Source: Cupriavidus taiwanensis (GTDB lineage Bacteria > Pseudomonadota > Gammaproteobacteria > Burkholderiales > Burkholderiaceae). Taken from it: 64,000 bases of DNA. A program made the position numbers and the translations under genes. The stretch covers positions 124,001 through 188,000 of the forward strand of contig NZ_LT977071.1 of assembly GCF_900250075.1 (NCBI RefSeq), read 5' to 3'. This document shows positions 17,283-27,300 of this stretch, piece after piece (the stretch's first letter is position 1; every line of letters starts with the position of its first letter). Under the pieces are notes generated by a model. That model saw only the letters and a program-made list of their open reading frames with translations. It had not been told where the DNA came from and ran no database searches.

Positions 17283-18388
17283 GCCTTGTTCTCCCTGAGC
17301 GATGCAAGCTTGACCACGCGCGTGCGCGGATGCGCCGGCTGCGCCGCGCCGACCCAGCGCCAGCACATGGTGCCGTTGTGATGGCCGGCGGTTTCCAGCC
17401 AGTTGGGCAGGCCCGGGTCGCGCGCGCTGAGGATCACCGTGACGCCGCCGTCGGCGTTGAGCCGGGCGCCGTGCTTGTTGAGGCAGATATCGTGGTAGCG
17501 GTAGTCGAGCGATTCCATCCAGTAGTTGTTGATCTGGAAGTTCCAGAACTCGCACTCCGGCACCCGCTCGACCTCGACCACCAGCGCCTCGTCATCGGCG
17601 AGCCGCCAGCATGAGTGGTAGTAGAAGATGTTGGGATCGCCGCCCGCCGCCTGGCACACCGCCTGGTCCGCCGGCGGCAGCGCGTTGACATGGCCGCCGT
17701 AGCCCTCGGCCCAGTCGGCAAAGATGCGCGCGGTGCCCTCGACAAAACCGGCGGCGCGCAGCAGTCCGGCATGCAGGCGCTCCGCGCTCAGCGCTGGCGG
17801 CTTGCCATTGGCGTCGATACGCTCGATCTGCAATTGCGCCGGCGTCTCCGCCTTGCGGTCGAGGAAGGTCTGGCGCACCACCAGCGCATTGGTGGCCGGC
17901 TCCATGCGCACCCAGTTGCCCGGCTGCGGCTCGGCGCTGAGCGTGATCTCGAAACTGCCGTCCGGCTCCACGGCAAGCTTGTTGCTGTCGATAAAGCCGG
18001 TCTGGACCATGCGTCCGTCGGTTTCATAGCCGCCCTTCTGCGTGCCGAAGCTCAGGTACGCGACCGTGCCGCGCCGGCCACGGATGCGGTACGCCGCGTT
18101 GCCGTCCAGGCGCGCGTAGCGGTACAGGTTGTCCGGATTGTCCGCGCCGATCTTGGCGGTCTCGTGCGAGGGCGAAAAGAAGCCGGGGAACGCCGGATCG
18201 GCAAATTCCACATGCATCTCCAGCGCAATGCGCAGCAGGCGGCTCAGGTAGCGGAACCCTTCGGCGCGCGTGAGCGCGTCCGCCGGCGCTTCCGGGCGCA
18301 GGATCTGCTGCCCGCTGCGCTTCAGTACGTCGCAAAAATCGGCCCAGGTCTGGCCGCTCAGCAATTGGTCTTCGGCGGAGGTCGCCAT
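17279..18388 (-). CDS. DUF1214-domain protein
   Basis: A 369-residue protein without signal peptide or membrane segment. The C-terminal part ([47 protein letters not shown], split here by the family's conserved Trp/Tyr/Asn residues) is DUF1214-like; the N-terminus is family specific. It is translationally coupled to the sulfotransferase downstream, so a role in substrate presentation or a step next to sulfonation is likely. Function unknown. The start at 18388 is 211 bases from the divergent cysD start. Similar genes occur in steroid loci in my recollection, but this needs a search. Confidence 0.75.
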   Translation of the reverse strand: MATSAEDQLLSGQTWADFCDVLKRSGQQILRPEAPADALTRAEGFRYLSRLLRIALEMHVEFADPAFPGFFSPSHETAKIGADNPDNLYRYARLDGNAAYRIRGRRGTVAYLSFGTQKGGYETDGRMVQTGFIDSNKLAVEPDGSFEITLSAEPQPGNWVRMEPATNALVVRQTFLDRKAETPAQLQIERIDANGKPPALSAERLHAGLLRAAGFVEGTARIFADWAEGYGGHVNALPPADQAVCQAAGGDPNIFYYHSCWRLADDEALVVEVERVPECEFWNFQINNYWMESLDYRYHDICLNKHGARLNADGGVTVILSARDPGLPNWLETAGHHNGTMCWRWVGAAQPAHPRTRVVKLASLRENKA

Positions 18389-18449
18389 CTGCCTGCTCCC
18401 GTGGTTGGTCGGCGCAGCAACGATACCCAGCGCAGCACGGCTCCTTCCT

Positions 18450-18508
18450 CGTCCGGGTGGACTAGGAAATGCGCGCCGCGGCCCGCGATTTCTTAGTCCG
18501 CCCGGACG
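18450..18508. promoter_or_regulatory. 59-bp interrupted palindrome in the divergent promoter
   Basis: The left arm starts CGTCCGGGTGGACTAGGAAA at 18450 and the right arm, read in reverse complement from 18508, starts CGTCCGGGCGGACTAAGAAA. Over about 25 bases the arms differ at two positions and one inserted base. The centre is near 18479, midway between the DUF1214/sulfotransferase genes and cysD-cysNC. It contains the GGACTAG word also seen at 7607 and 10810. Likely a shared operator. Confidence 0.65.
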
Positions 18509-18599
18509 AAGTGGCGCAGGCCCCCGGCTCGCTACCTTTTGCCCATGCCAGGCAGCCGCACAACCCTGCGCGGCGCCGGCAAACCAAGAGGAGACCCCG

Positions 18600-19496
18600 A
18601 TGTTGACCCACCTGGAGCAACTGGAGGCGGAGAGCATCCACATCATGCGGGAGGTGGTGGCGGAGTGCGAGAACCCCGTCATGCTCTATTCGATCGGCAA
18701 GGACAGCGCGGTGATGCTGCACCTGGCGATGAAGGCCTTCCATCCCGCGCGGCCGCCGTTTCCGCTGCTGCATGTCGATACCACGTGGAAGTTCCGCGAG
18801 ATGATCGCGTTCCGCGACCAGACCGCGGCCCGGCTCGGCCTGGACCTGCGCGTGCACATCAACCCCGAAGGTCTGGCGCGCAATATCAGCCCGCACGAAC
18901 ACGGCTCGGCCGTCCATACCGACGTGTGGAAGACGCAGGGCCTGAAGCAGGCGCTGGACCACTACGGCTTTGACGCGGCCTTCGGCGGCGCGCGCCGCGA
19001 TGAAGAGAAATCGCGCGCCAAGGAGCGCGTGTTCTCGGTGCGCACCGCCCAGCACCGCTGGGACCCCAAGATGCAGCGCCCCGAACTCTGGCGCCAGTAC
19101 AACACGCGCAAGCGCAAGGGCGAGAGCCTGCGCGTGTTCCCGCTGTCGAACTGGACCGAGCTCGATATCTGGCAATACATCTACCTGAACCAGATTCCGA
19201 TCGTGCCGCTGTACTTCGCAAAGGAAAGGCCTGTCGTCGAACGCGACGGCACGCTGATCATGGTCGATGACGAGCGCCTGCCGCTGCGCGCTGGTGAAAC
19301 GCCGCAACTGCGCAAGGTCCGCTTCCGCACGCTGGGCTGCTACCCGCTCACCGGCGCCATCGAGAGCGAGGCCGACACGCTCGGCGGCATCATCCAGGAA
19401 ATGCTGCGGGCGACCACGTCGGAGCGCCAGGGACGGCTGATCGACAGCGATTCGGCCGGTTCGATGGAGAAGAAAAAGCAGGAGGGATACTTCTGA
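18600..19496 (+). CDS. cysD: Sulfate adenylyltransferase subunit 2
   Basis: A 298-residue CysD of the PP-loop ATP pyrophosphatase family: SIGKDS at 31-36, [32 protein letters not shown] and the C-terminal [13 protein letters not shown] are all canonical. With CysN it makes APS from sulfate and ATP. The ATG is preceded by AGAGGAGA. Its stop shares one base with the cysNC start (TGATG). No cysH, cysI or cysJ is present nearby, so the pair is not part of an assimilatory cluster here; the neighbouring sulfotransferase suggests PAPS supply. Confidence 0.95.
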   Translation: MLTHLEQLEAESIHIMREVVAECENPVMLYSIGKDSAVMLHLAMKAFHPARPPFPLLHVDTTWKFREMIAFRDQTAARLGLDLRVHINPEGLARNISPHEHGSAVHTDVWKTQGLKQALDHYGFDAAFGGARRDEEKSRAKERVFSVRTAQHRWDPKMQRPELWRQYNTRKRKGESLRVFPLSNWTELDIWQYIYLNQIPIVPLYFAKERPVVERDGTLIMVDDERLPLRAGETPQLRKVRFRTLGCYPLTGAIESEADTLGGIIQEMLRATTSERQGRLIDSDSAGSMEKKKQEGYF

Positions 19497-21418
19497 TGGA
19501 AACCCTGATCGACAACGCGCCGGCAATGGCGCAACCCGGCGGCACGCAAGGCGAGATCGCGCAGTATCTGCGCGCCCAGCAACACAAGAGCCTGCTGCGC
19601 TTCATCACCTGCGGCAGCGTCGACGACGGCAAGAGCACGCTGATCGGCCGGCTGCTGTATGAATCGAAGATGCTGTTCGAGGACCAGCTGGCGCAGCTCG
19701 AGGCCGACTCGAAGAAGATGGGCACGCAGGGCGAGAACCTGGACTTTGCGCTGCTGGTGGACGGCCTGGCCGCCGAGCGCGAACAGGGCATCACCATCGA
19801 CGTGGCCTACCGCTTCTTCGCCACCGACAAGCGCAAGTTCATCGTCGCCGACACCCCCGGGCACGAGCAATACACGCGCAACATGGTCACCGGCGCCTCC
19901 ACCGCCGACCTGGCCATCCTGCTGGTCGATGCGCGCCGCGGCGTGCAGACGCAGACACGGCGCCACAGCTTCCTCGTGGCCACTCTCGGCATCCGGCGCG
20001 TGGTGCTGGCCGTCAACAAGCTGGACATGGTGGATTACTCGCGCGAAGTCCATACGCGCATCGAGAAGGAATACCGCGAGTTCGCGCGGCAGATCGGGCT
20101 GACCGATATCGTCTGCATCCCGATGTCCGCGCTGCGCGGCGACAATATCACCGCGCCCAGCGCCAACACCCCGTGGTACCAGGGCCCGACGCTGATGGAC
20201 CACCTGGAGAGCGTGCCGATCGACCACGTGCCCGCGCAGGACGAGTCGTTCCGGCTGCCGGTGCAATGGGTCAACCGCCCCAACCTGGACTTCCGCGGCT
20301 TTGCCGGCACCGTCAGCGCGGGCGTGATCCGGCGTGGCGACCGCGTGCGCGCCCTGCCCTCCGGCCGCGAAAGCCGCGTCACCGGCATCGTCGGCGCCGG
20401 CGGCGAATGCGACCACGCCATGCGCGGCCAGGCGGTGACGCTGACCCTGGCCGACGAGATCGACGTCAGCCGCGGCGACGTGCTGGCCTGCGCCGACGAC
20501 CCGCCCGCGGTGGCCGACCAGTTCGAGGCCACGCTGGTATGGATGAACGAGGACGCCATGCTGCCCGGGCGTCCTTACCTGCTCAAGCTGGGCACGCGCA
20601 CTGTGGGCGTGACGGTGGCGCAGCCCAAGTACAAGGTCAACGTCAACACGCTGGAGCACCTGGCCGCGCGCACGCTGGAGCTGAACGAGATCGGCGTGTG
20701 CAACCTGCACCTGGACCAGCCGGTGGCGTTCGACCCGTACGCGCGCAACCGCGAACTCGGCGGCTTCATCCTGATCGACCGCCTGACCAACAACACGGTC
20801 GGCGCCGGCATGCTGCACTTCGCGCTGCGCCGGGCGCAGAACGTTCACTGGCAGGCGATCGACGTCGACCGCCGCGCGCATGCCGCGCTCAAGCACCAGT
20901 CGCCGCGCATCGTCTGGTTCACCGGGCTGTCCGGCGCGGGCAAGTCCACCATCGCCAACCTGGTGGAAAAGCGCCTGCACGCGCTGGGCCATCACACCTA
21001 CCTGCTCGATGGCGATAACGTGCGCCATGGCCTGAACAAGGACCTGGGTTTCTCCGAAGCGGACCGCATCGAGAACATCCGGCGCGTGGCGGAAGTGGCC
21101 AGGCTGATGCTGGACGCCGGGCTGATCGTGCTGGTGTCGTTCATCTCCCCCTTCCGCTGCGAGCGCGAGATGGCGCGCGCGCTGGCCGGCGAGGGCGAGT
21201 TCATCGAAGTCTTCATCGACACGCCGCTGGCCGTGGCCGAGCAGCGCGACCCCAAGGGCCTGTACCGCAAGGCGCGCCGCGGGGAGCTTAAGAACTTCAC
21301 CGGCATCGACTCGCCCTACGAGCCGCCCGAGCATCCGGAAATCCGCATCGACACCACCGGCGACAGCGCCGAGCAGGCGGCGGAGCGGATCGTCGCATGG
21401 CTCAGGGACAGGCCCTAG
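19496..21418 (+). CDS. cysNC: Bifunctional sulfate adenylyltransferase subunit 1 / APS kinase
   Basis: A 640-residue fusion of the NodQ type. The GTPase part has GSVDDGKST (40-48), [12 protein letters not shown] and NKLDMVDYS; after two beta-barrel domains the APS kinase starts near 467 with its own P-loop GLSGAGKST (477-485), then [15 protein letters not shown] and the ISPFRCERE and GLYRKAR segments. It drives APS formation by GTP hydrolysis and then phosphorylates APS to PAPS, so this two-gene operon suffices to make the sulfonate donor used by the sulfotransferase encoded divergently. Confidence 0.95.
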   Translation: METLIDNAPAMAQPGGTQGEIAQYLRAQQHKSLLRFITCGSVDDGKSTLIGRLLYESKMLFEDQLAQLEADSKKMGTQGENLDFALLVDGLAAEREQGITIDVAYRFFATDKRKFIVADTPGHEQYTRNMVTGASTADLAILLVDARRGVQTQTRRHSFLVATLGIRRVVLAVNKLDMVDYSREVHTRIEKEYREFARQIGLTDIVCIPMSALRGDNITAPSANTPWYQGPTLMDHLESVPIDHVPAQDESFRLPVQWVNRPNLDFRGFAGTVSAGVIRRGDRVRALPSGRESRVTGIVGAGGECDHAMRGQAVTLTLADEIDVSRGDVLACADDPPAVADQFEATLVWMNEDAMLPGRPYLLKLGTRTVGVTVAQPKYKVNVNTLEHLAARTLELNEIGVCNLHLDQPVAFDPYARNRELGGFILIDRLTNNTVGAGMLHFALRRAQNVHWQAIDVDRRAHAALKHQSPRIVWFTGLSGAGKSTIANLVEKRLHALGHHTYLLDGDNVRHGLNKDLGFSEADRIENIRRVAEVARLMLDAGLIVLVSFISPFRCEREMARALAGEGEFIEVFIDTPLAVAEQRDPKGLYRKARRGELKNFTGIDSPYEPPEHPEIRIDTTGDSAEQAAERIVAWLRDRP

Positions 21419-21536
21419 GCTGAACGGACGATGAGGCGGCGGTGGGGGTGGGTACGATGGGCGAGACCGACATTCTGCCGGGAATGCTCACCGTGCCCGC
21501 CTGAGGCCAAAGCACTTGCACGGCCGATTGCGTGCT

Positions 21537-21560
21537 CCCTCTCCCGCTTGCGGGAGAGGG
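21537..21560. repeat. REP-like palindrome, copy 4
   Basis: CCCTCTCCCGC-TT-GCGGGAGAGGG between cysNC and the second LuxR-type gene. An open frame runs through it, which would give a spurious N-terminus; this argues for the downstream ATG at 21583 as the start of the regulator. Confidence 0.75.
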
Positions 21561-21582
21561 GAGCCACCCACCGCTCTGCCAT

Positions 21583-22722
21583 ATGCTGCCAGACCCGTTG
21601 CCCGCCGCCGAACTCAGCGCCCTCCTCGCCCAGCTCTATCAAGGCCCCACAGAACCCGTCCCCTGGGCCATCTTCCTTGAAAGCCTCCGCCAGCGCCAGG
21701 CCGCCGCCTTCGTCACGCTGGTGCTGCGCCACCCCGCCACCGACCGCCCCGGCCTGATCGTCAACGCCTCCGACTACGGCCCCCACCTGCCCGGTGAGCC
21801 GTCATACAGCGAGCAATACTATGCGCTGTGCCCCTTCCTGGACCTGCACCCCGACCGCCTCTTCAGTGCCGACGAGCTGTTCGGCGAAGCCGGCTGGCTG
21901 GCGCATCCGTTCTACGTGCAATATCTGCAGCCGCTCGGCCTGCGCTACATCCTGGCCGCCAACCTGGTCACGCCGGATGGCGTCGAATGCGCGCTGTTCA
22001 TCAGCCGCACCGCCGCGGGACAGGACTTCACCCTCGCCGACAAGGCGCTGCTGCTCGACTTGCTGCCGCACCTGAAACGCGCCGTCGACCTGCATGCCGC
22101 GCTCGACGTGCTGGCCTCCGAACGGTCGCTCTACGCCGATGCGGTCGACCGCATGCAGGTGGGCACGGTCATCCTGGACGAACACGGCCGCTGCATCCGC
22201 GCCAACGACGTCGCCGGCCGCCTGCTGCGCGCCCGCGACGGCCTCTACCTGGCGGACGGCGCGCTGCACGCGCACTGCCCGATGGAAAACCGCAGGTTCC
22301 GCAAGATCCTGGAGAGCGCCGCACAGGCCCACGCGCTGGCCACGCCGCGCAGCGAAGTCACCACGCTCAGCCGGCCCGCCGCGCCCACGCCGCTGAGCGT
22401 GCTGGTGCGCCCCATTCCGCTCAGCTACCGCAGCGAGGACAAGGCCCGCCGCCCCGCGGTAGCGGTCTTCATCCGCGATCCCGCCGGTTCGCCGCGCAAC
22501 ACCCACGCCAGCCTGCGCAAGCTGTTCCACCTGACCCCCACCGAGATCGAGCTGGCCCTGCTGATGGTCGACGGGCTGACCCTCGATGAGGCCGCGGCGC
22601 GGCTGGGCGTGAAGAAGAACACCGCGCGGGCGCATTTGCGGGGGATCTTTGCGAAGACGGGGGCGACGCGGCAGGCGGTGCTGGTGAAGATGTTGTTGTC
22701 TAGTGTGGTGGGGATGGGGTGA
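21583..22722 (+). CDS. LuxR-family regulator, TeiR-like (copy 2)
   Basis: A 379-residue paralogue of the protein at 9442-10620. The N-terminal QLYQGPTEPVPWAIFLES and RHPATDRPGLIVNASDYGP correspond almost position by position to copy 1; the C-terminal HTH is LTPTEIELALLMVDGLTLDEAAARLGVKKNTARAHLR. Frame-open sequence upstream encodes a REP palindrome, so the ATG at 21583 is chosen. It lies at the outer edge of the steroid/sulfonation locus, 165 bases after cysNC, and may respond to a different steroid from copy 1. Confidence 0.82.
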   Translation: MLPDPLPAAELSALLAQLYQGPTEPVPWAIFLESLRQRQAAAFVTLVLRHPATDRPGLIVNASDYGPHLPGEPSYSEQYYALCPFLDLHPDRLFSADELFGEAGWLAHPFYVQYLQPLGLRYILAANLVTPDGVECALFISRTAAGQDFTLADKALLLDLLPHLKRAVDLHAALDVLASERSLYADAVDRMQVGTVILDEHGRCIRANDVAGRLLRARDGLYLADGALHAHCPMENRRFRKILESAAQAHALATPRSEVTTLSRPAAPTPLSVLVRPIPLSYRSEDKARRPAVAVFIRDPAGSPRNTHASLRKLFHLTPTEIELALLMVDGLTLDEAAARLGVKKNTARAHLRGIFAKTGATRQAVLVKMLLSSVVGMG

Positions 22723-23073
22723 AGGACGGCGGCCGGTCAGCTAGTGTCGGCGCAGCTCAGGCTTTGCGTTCGTCGCTGGCTTGCATGGTCGAACCGCGCC
22801 TGGCAAATCAACGACCGACCGGTCGGGCTAATAACCGATCGGGGATACCGCCCACATCGAAGCCCATGGGGACCAAAGCAGAGAATACCCTAGCCCGTCG
22901 ACAAGAACATTGAAGCCCCGCTGATGGGCACCTAAGATGGAGCTTCTGGCGTGAGCGGCGAGCTTGCCCTTGCCCAGTCTGTGGTCTGCGATGACTGGAC
23001 CTTCCGATCCAGGCGGACCTGCGGTGTAGTGTAGTCCCGTAGCAAGAATAGACCTATAGCTTGGGAGACAACT
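22723..23073. other. Gene-free stretch of 351 bases
   Basis: No supported gene. Two small palindromes, CCGACCGGTCGG (22815-22826) and CCGATCGG (22835-22842), lie close together and could be a protein-binding site. A minus-strand open frame crosses the region but has no recognisable family and overlaps the small gene at 23074. The GGGAGA box before 23074 belongs to that gene. Confidence 0.6.
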
Positions 23074-23319
23074 GTGCTGAGTCATCATGAAATCGCCACG
23101 CTGGTCCTGGTGAACGACCACTCCGACGCCACCGAGCTGGACGACGCAGACATGCAGGCGCTGCTTGAAAAGCAGCTCATCACGCTCGAGCGTCTCGGGC
23201 CAACCCTTGCGCACCCGCAAGTCACGATTCAAGGCTACGCCTTTCTCAAAGCGGTCGGTCGTGTTCGCGCAAGCGACGGCAAGGCACGCCAGCAAACCGC
23301 CTTCAGACCATCGCTTTAA
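23074..23319 (+). CDS. Small hypothetical protein
   Basis: An 81-residue frame starting with GTG, eight bases after GGGAGA. The protein is acidic at the N-terminus (NDHSDATELDDADMQALLEKQL) with a predicted amphipathic helix, and basic at the end. No family is recognised. Amino-acid make-up looks protein-like and the ribosome site is good, which is the only support. Function unknown. Confidence 0.45.
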   Translation: MLSHHEIATLVLVNDHSDATELDDADMQALLEKQLITLERLGPTLAHPQVTIQGYAFLKAVGRVRASDGKARQQTAFRPSL

Positions 23320-23494
23320 CCCCTTGCGAGCTGTCGACTGCCTCGGCCTGCTTTCGCGGCCAGGGGCAGCCGGCCTTGCCAAGGCGGGCATGGCAATCGT
23401 CAACGGCGGACAACCTTGCAGTGAAGCCTCGCTGCTGCGCGCCGGGGCGGCGTGCTAGCATGAAGGCCCGCGTTCTCCTCCCGCCCCGCTTCCC

Positions 23495-24058
23495 ATGACC
23501 ACGCTCTACGCGACGCTTGGCGTACAGGCCGATGCCACCCTGGACGAGATCAAGCTTGCCTATCGCCGTGCGGCAATGAAATGGCATCCGGACCGCAATC
23601 CCGGTCGCGAAGCCGAAAGCCATGCCGCCTTCCAGCAGATTCGCGATGCCTATGCGATCCTGTCCGACGCCGAGCAGCGCCAGGTCTACGACGAAGTCTT
23701 CGAACGCGAAATGCGCCGCTGGGAAGCCGAGCACGCAGCACAAGAGGCCGAGGAACGCCAGGCACAGGAGCAGGCGAGACGCGTCGCGCAGGAGCATTAC
23801 GAGAAGATGGTTGCCATCGCGATGCGCTATGCCGACGCAGGGCATTCGCGCGACGTCCTGTTCGGCATCCTGCTGGGCAAGGACTGCGAGACGGAGCTCG
23901 CCGGACGAATTGCCGACAGCGTTCATGCACTGCATCAGTCGCGCCACGCATGCGCCGAGCGCGAGGCCGTAGCGCCGGCGGATGCCAGCCCGGCGCGCAC
24001 CGAAATCCCCGGCAGCCCGTTCGAGGCATTCTGGCAAGGGCTGTTCAGGTTCCGCTAG
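23495..24058 (+). CDS. J-domain (DnaJ-like) protein
   Basis: A 187-residue protein. Residues 1-70 form a J domain with the HPD tripeptide at 31-33 that stimulates Hsp70 ATPase; the frame starts MTTLYATLGVQADATLDEIK. A charged, Glu/Gln/Arg-rich helix follows (about 70-105, coiled-coil-like), then a variable C-terminus. It lacks the G/F and zinc-finger regions, so it is a class C J protein rather than DnaJ. It stands alone, and the client is unknown. Confidence 0.88.
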   Translation: MTTLYATLGVQADATLDEIKLAYRRAAMKWHPDRNPGREAESHAAFQQIRDAYAILSDAEQRQVYDEVFEREMRRWEAEHAAQEAEERQAQEQARRVAQEHYEKMVAIAMRYADAGHSRDVLFGILLGKDCETELAGRIADSVHALHQSRHACAEREAVAPADASPARTEIPGSPFEAFWQGLFRFR

Positions 24059-24369
24059 CAGCGGATTCCGGATCCGCGCGCCGCCGCTCACCACGCATCA
24101 GCATCCAGACATCGCACCCATCCATCGATGGCGTGTCGTGTTGCATTGGACCCTGCGTTGATGTGTCTCCACGCCACCTGCTTACCCCCCGCTTTGGTGG
24201 GGTGCTGGCGCTGCAAAATTGGATCTCTGTTAACCGCCGTTTGATATAGATTGTAAAGACATTTAGAGCCACGGGTTCGCATAGCAGGGCCTGGCCGTAC
24301 TTCATCTTTGGTGTCAGCCGTCGGCGAAGACCACGATCTCGTGGTGACCGCCGCGAGCCGGGGGAGACA
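24059..24369. other. Upstream region of the GGDEF-EAL gene
   Basis: About 310 bases without a gene. A weak hairpin (ACCCC...GGGGT, 24184-24203) is followed by an AT-rich patch (24233-24262). There TTAACC and TAAAGA, 18 bases apart, could be a sigma-70-like promoter, though neither hexamer is close to consensus. GGGGGAGACA just before 24370 is the ribosome site. Confidence 0.5.
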
Positions 24370-27300
24370 ATGTTGCGTCAGGTGCTTGCGCGCACGCCGA
24401 GCCCGCTTGGACGCGTTGGGTCGCGTTCCATCACGGCGGGCACGGTGCTTCTTGGAGCGCTGACGACGGCTGTCGTCTATGCCTTCTGCACCGATCTGCT
24501 GGAACGGGATGTGCGGCTGCGCTTCGACAGCGATACCGGCGACGTGGTCCAGCAGATCGATACGCGGATCCGGCTCTATACCGACGTGCTGGTCACGATG
24601 CAGGCGCTGTTCGGCGCCAGCGACCATGTCTCGCGCGGCGAGTTTCGCGACTTTGTCGTCGGCCTGAACCTGCCGCAGCGCTACCCCGGTTTCCAGACGC
24701 TGAATTACGCGCCCTACGTGCCGGCGCCGGAGCTCGATGCGTTTGTCGCCAGGCAGCGCAATGACCCCATCCTGCGCGAGGCCGGCGTGACGTTCAGCAT
24801 CCGGCCTCCCGGCCAGCGCCCGGGCTACTTCGTCCTGACCTATGTCGAGCCGCTCGCCACCAACCTGCCTTCCATCGGCGTCGACATGGGTGCCGAACCG
24901 CGCCGCCTCGCCGCGCTGGAGCGCGCCCGCGATACCGGGCACCCGGTCAGCAGCGGCCGGCTGATCTTCAGCGAGGCCAGGAATCCTCATGTGGGCATCG
25001 CGCTGCGCCTGCCGGTGTATCGCAAGGCGCTGGACCTGGATTCCGTGGAGGCGCGCCGCGCCGCTTACGTCGGCTCGGTCGGTGCCGGCATCCGCGTGGC
25101 GGATTTGCTCAAGGACCTGGTCAGCAACCAGAACCTGCGCCCGATCCGCTTTCGCGTCTATGACGCCGGGGACTTTACGGCGCCAGCCGATGCCCTGTCC
25201 GCCGGCAACCTCCTTTATGACAGCCGCACCGGGCTGGCCACGCCCCGCCCGGGCCGTGCCGCAGATGGCCGCGCAGCGCCGCGCGCGGGCACGGCGGCGG
25301 ATGAACCGGCGGCCGCGGCGGCCAGCCGGGACGACCTGACCAGGAGCGTGGAGCGCAACTTCGGCGGACGGCGCTGGGTCATTGCCTTCGCTGCCGACTC
25401 GACCGCGATCGGCGGTCCGCAACGCTATCTGCCCACGCTGGTGATCATTTCCGGGATGATCATCACCGTGCTGCTGGGCTGGCTGGCCTACGCCTTGTCG
25501 AGCTCGCGTGCACGGGCCGTAGCCGTCGCCGACCAGATGACGCACAGCCTGCGCGAGAGCCAGGCGGCGCTGGCCGAGGCGCAGCAGATCGCCCAGCTCG
25601 GCGACTGGCGCATCGACCTGGGCAAGGACGTTGCCCACTTTTCACGGGAAATGGGGCGCCTGCTGGGCTGGCGCGGCCACCGGCCGACCCCGGACACGCT
25701 GTTCCAGGCGATCGAGACCAGCCATCGCGCCGTGCTGCGGGAACGGATGGAAAAAGCCGTGCGGGATCGCCAGCCGTTCGAGCTCGAGTGCCCTTACCGT
25801 TCGCAACGTGGACGGCGCGGCTGGTTGCATCTGATTTGCCACGCGCAGGGTCCGGCGGGCAACAGTACCGCCTTGCGCGGCACCGCGCAGGATATCAGCC
25901 AGCGCAAGGCGGCGGAACAGGCGCGCGCGCAGGAGCACCAGATCGCCCTGCACCTGGCCACGGCCGACAGTGAAGCCGAGGTGCTCGAGGACATCGTCCA
26001 CACCCTGCTGGAAGGCATGGAATGGGAGGCCGGGGCATTCTGGCCGGCCGACGATGGCCATGGCAACAAGCTGCCGCAGGTATGCCTGAGCCGCGCCAAG
26101 GGGCTCGAGCCATGGCTCGCCGCACACCCTGCCCGTACCGCGGGCGCCACGGCCATTGCGGCGCCACAATGGTATGCGGGACTCCATGACCTGGCCCGGC
26201 ATGCGCACGCCGGATGGCTTGCCAGCGGTGGCATCCGCACGGTATTCGCCTTTCCGCTGAGCCGGGGCCACGTTACCCTTGGCGTGGTCGAACTCTATTC
26301 CCGCACCCGGCGCAGCGCCGATGTCCATGCGCTGACGATGGCCGTGGGCATTGCCGGCCAGACCGGGCATTTCCTGCTGCGGCGGCAGGCCGAGGAAAAC
26401 CTGCGTTTCATCGCCAATCACGATGCCCTGACCGGCCTGCCCAACCGGCTGATGTTCAAGGCCGAGTTCGAAAAGGCCCTGGCACGCGCCCGCGCCGGCG
26501 GACAGGCACTGCATGTGATCTTCGTCGACCTGGACGAATTCAAGGTCGTCAACGACACCATCGGCCACAACGCCGGCGATGCCGTGCTCCGCGAAATGGC
26601 CGAGCGGCTGCTCCAGGGCTTGCCCGAGGTGGAGTTGATTACGCGCTTTGGTGGCGACGAGTTTGTCGTGCTGCTCGACCCCAAGGGCGATTCGACCGTT
26701 CTTGGCCGGACCATCTCGCAACTGCAGGCGGTGCTCACGCCCGCCTTTGTGGTCAATGGGTCCGAGATGCGGATGACCGCCAGCATCGGCATCAGCTCGT
26801 TCCCCGAAGACGGCGACGACTGGCAAACCCTGCTCAAGCATGCCGACCTGGCCATGTACGGCGCCAAGCAGCTGGGCAAGAACGGCTACCAGTTCTATTG
26901 CCGCGGCATGAGCACCACATTGCAGCGGCGCATCGACATGGAGTCGCACCTGCACCGCGCGCTCGAGAATGATGAGTTCGTGCTCTATTACCAGCCGCGC
27001 ATCGCGCTGGCATCCGGCACCTGCACCGCAGTCGAGGCGCTGATCCGCTGGCGCCACCCGGAGCTAGGCCTGGTCATGCCAGCGGACTTCATTCCCTTCG
27101 CCGAGCAAAGCGGCGCCATCGTCGAGATCGGCGCATGGGCGCTGCGCGAAGCGTGCCGCCAGAACGCCGCGTGGCTGGCGCAGGGACTGCCGCCGGTGCG
27201 TGTTTCGGTCAACCTCTCCGCCCGGCAGTTTGCCGACAAAGCGCTCAGGCTGACCATCATCGATGCGCTGCGCCAGGCAGCCCTGCCCGGCAACCTGCTT

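Noticed and set aside
18600..21418. cysD-cysNC as ordinary assimilatory sulfate genes
   Set aside because: No sulfate reduction genes (cysH, cysI, cysJ) adjoin, and a sulfotransferase is divergent; still possible if the assimilatory set uses this copy.
22828..23403. 191-codon minus-strand frame, considered as a transposase or plasmid relic
   Set aside because: No recognisable motif, and it overlaps the small plus-strand gene that has a ribosome site.
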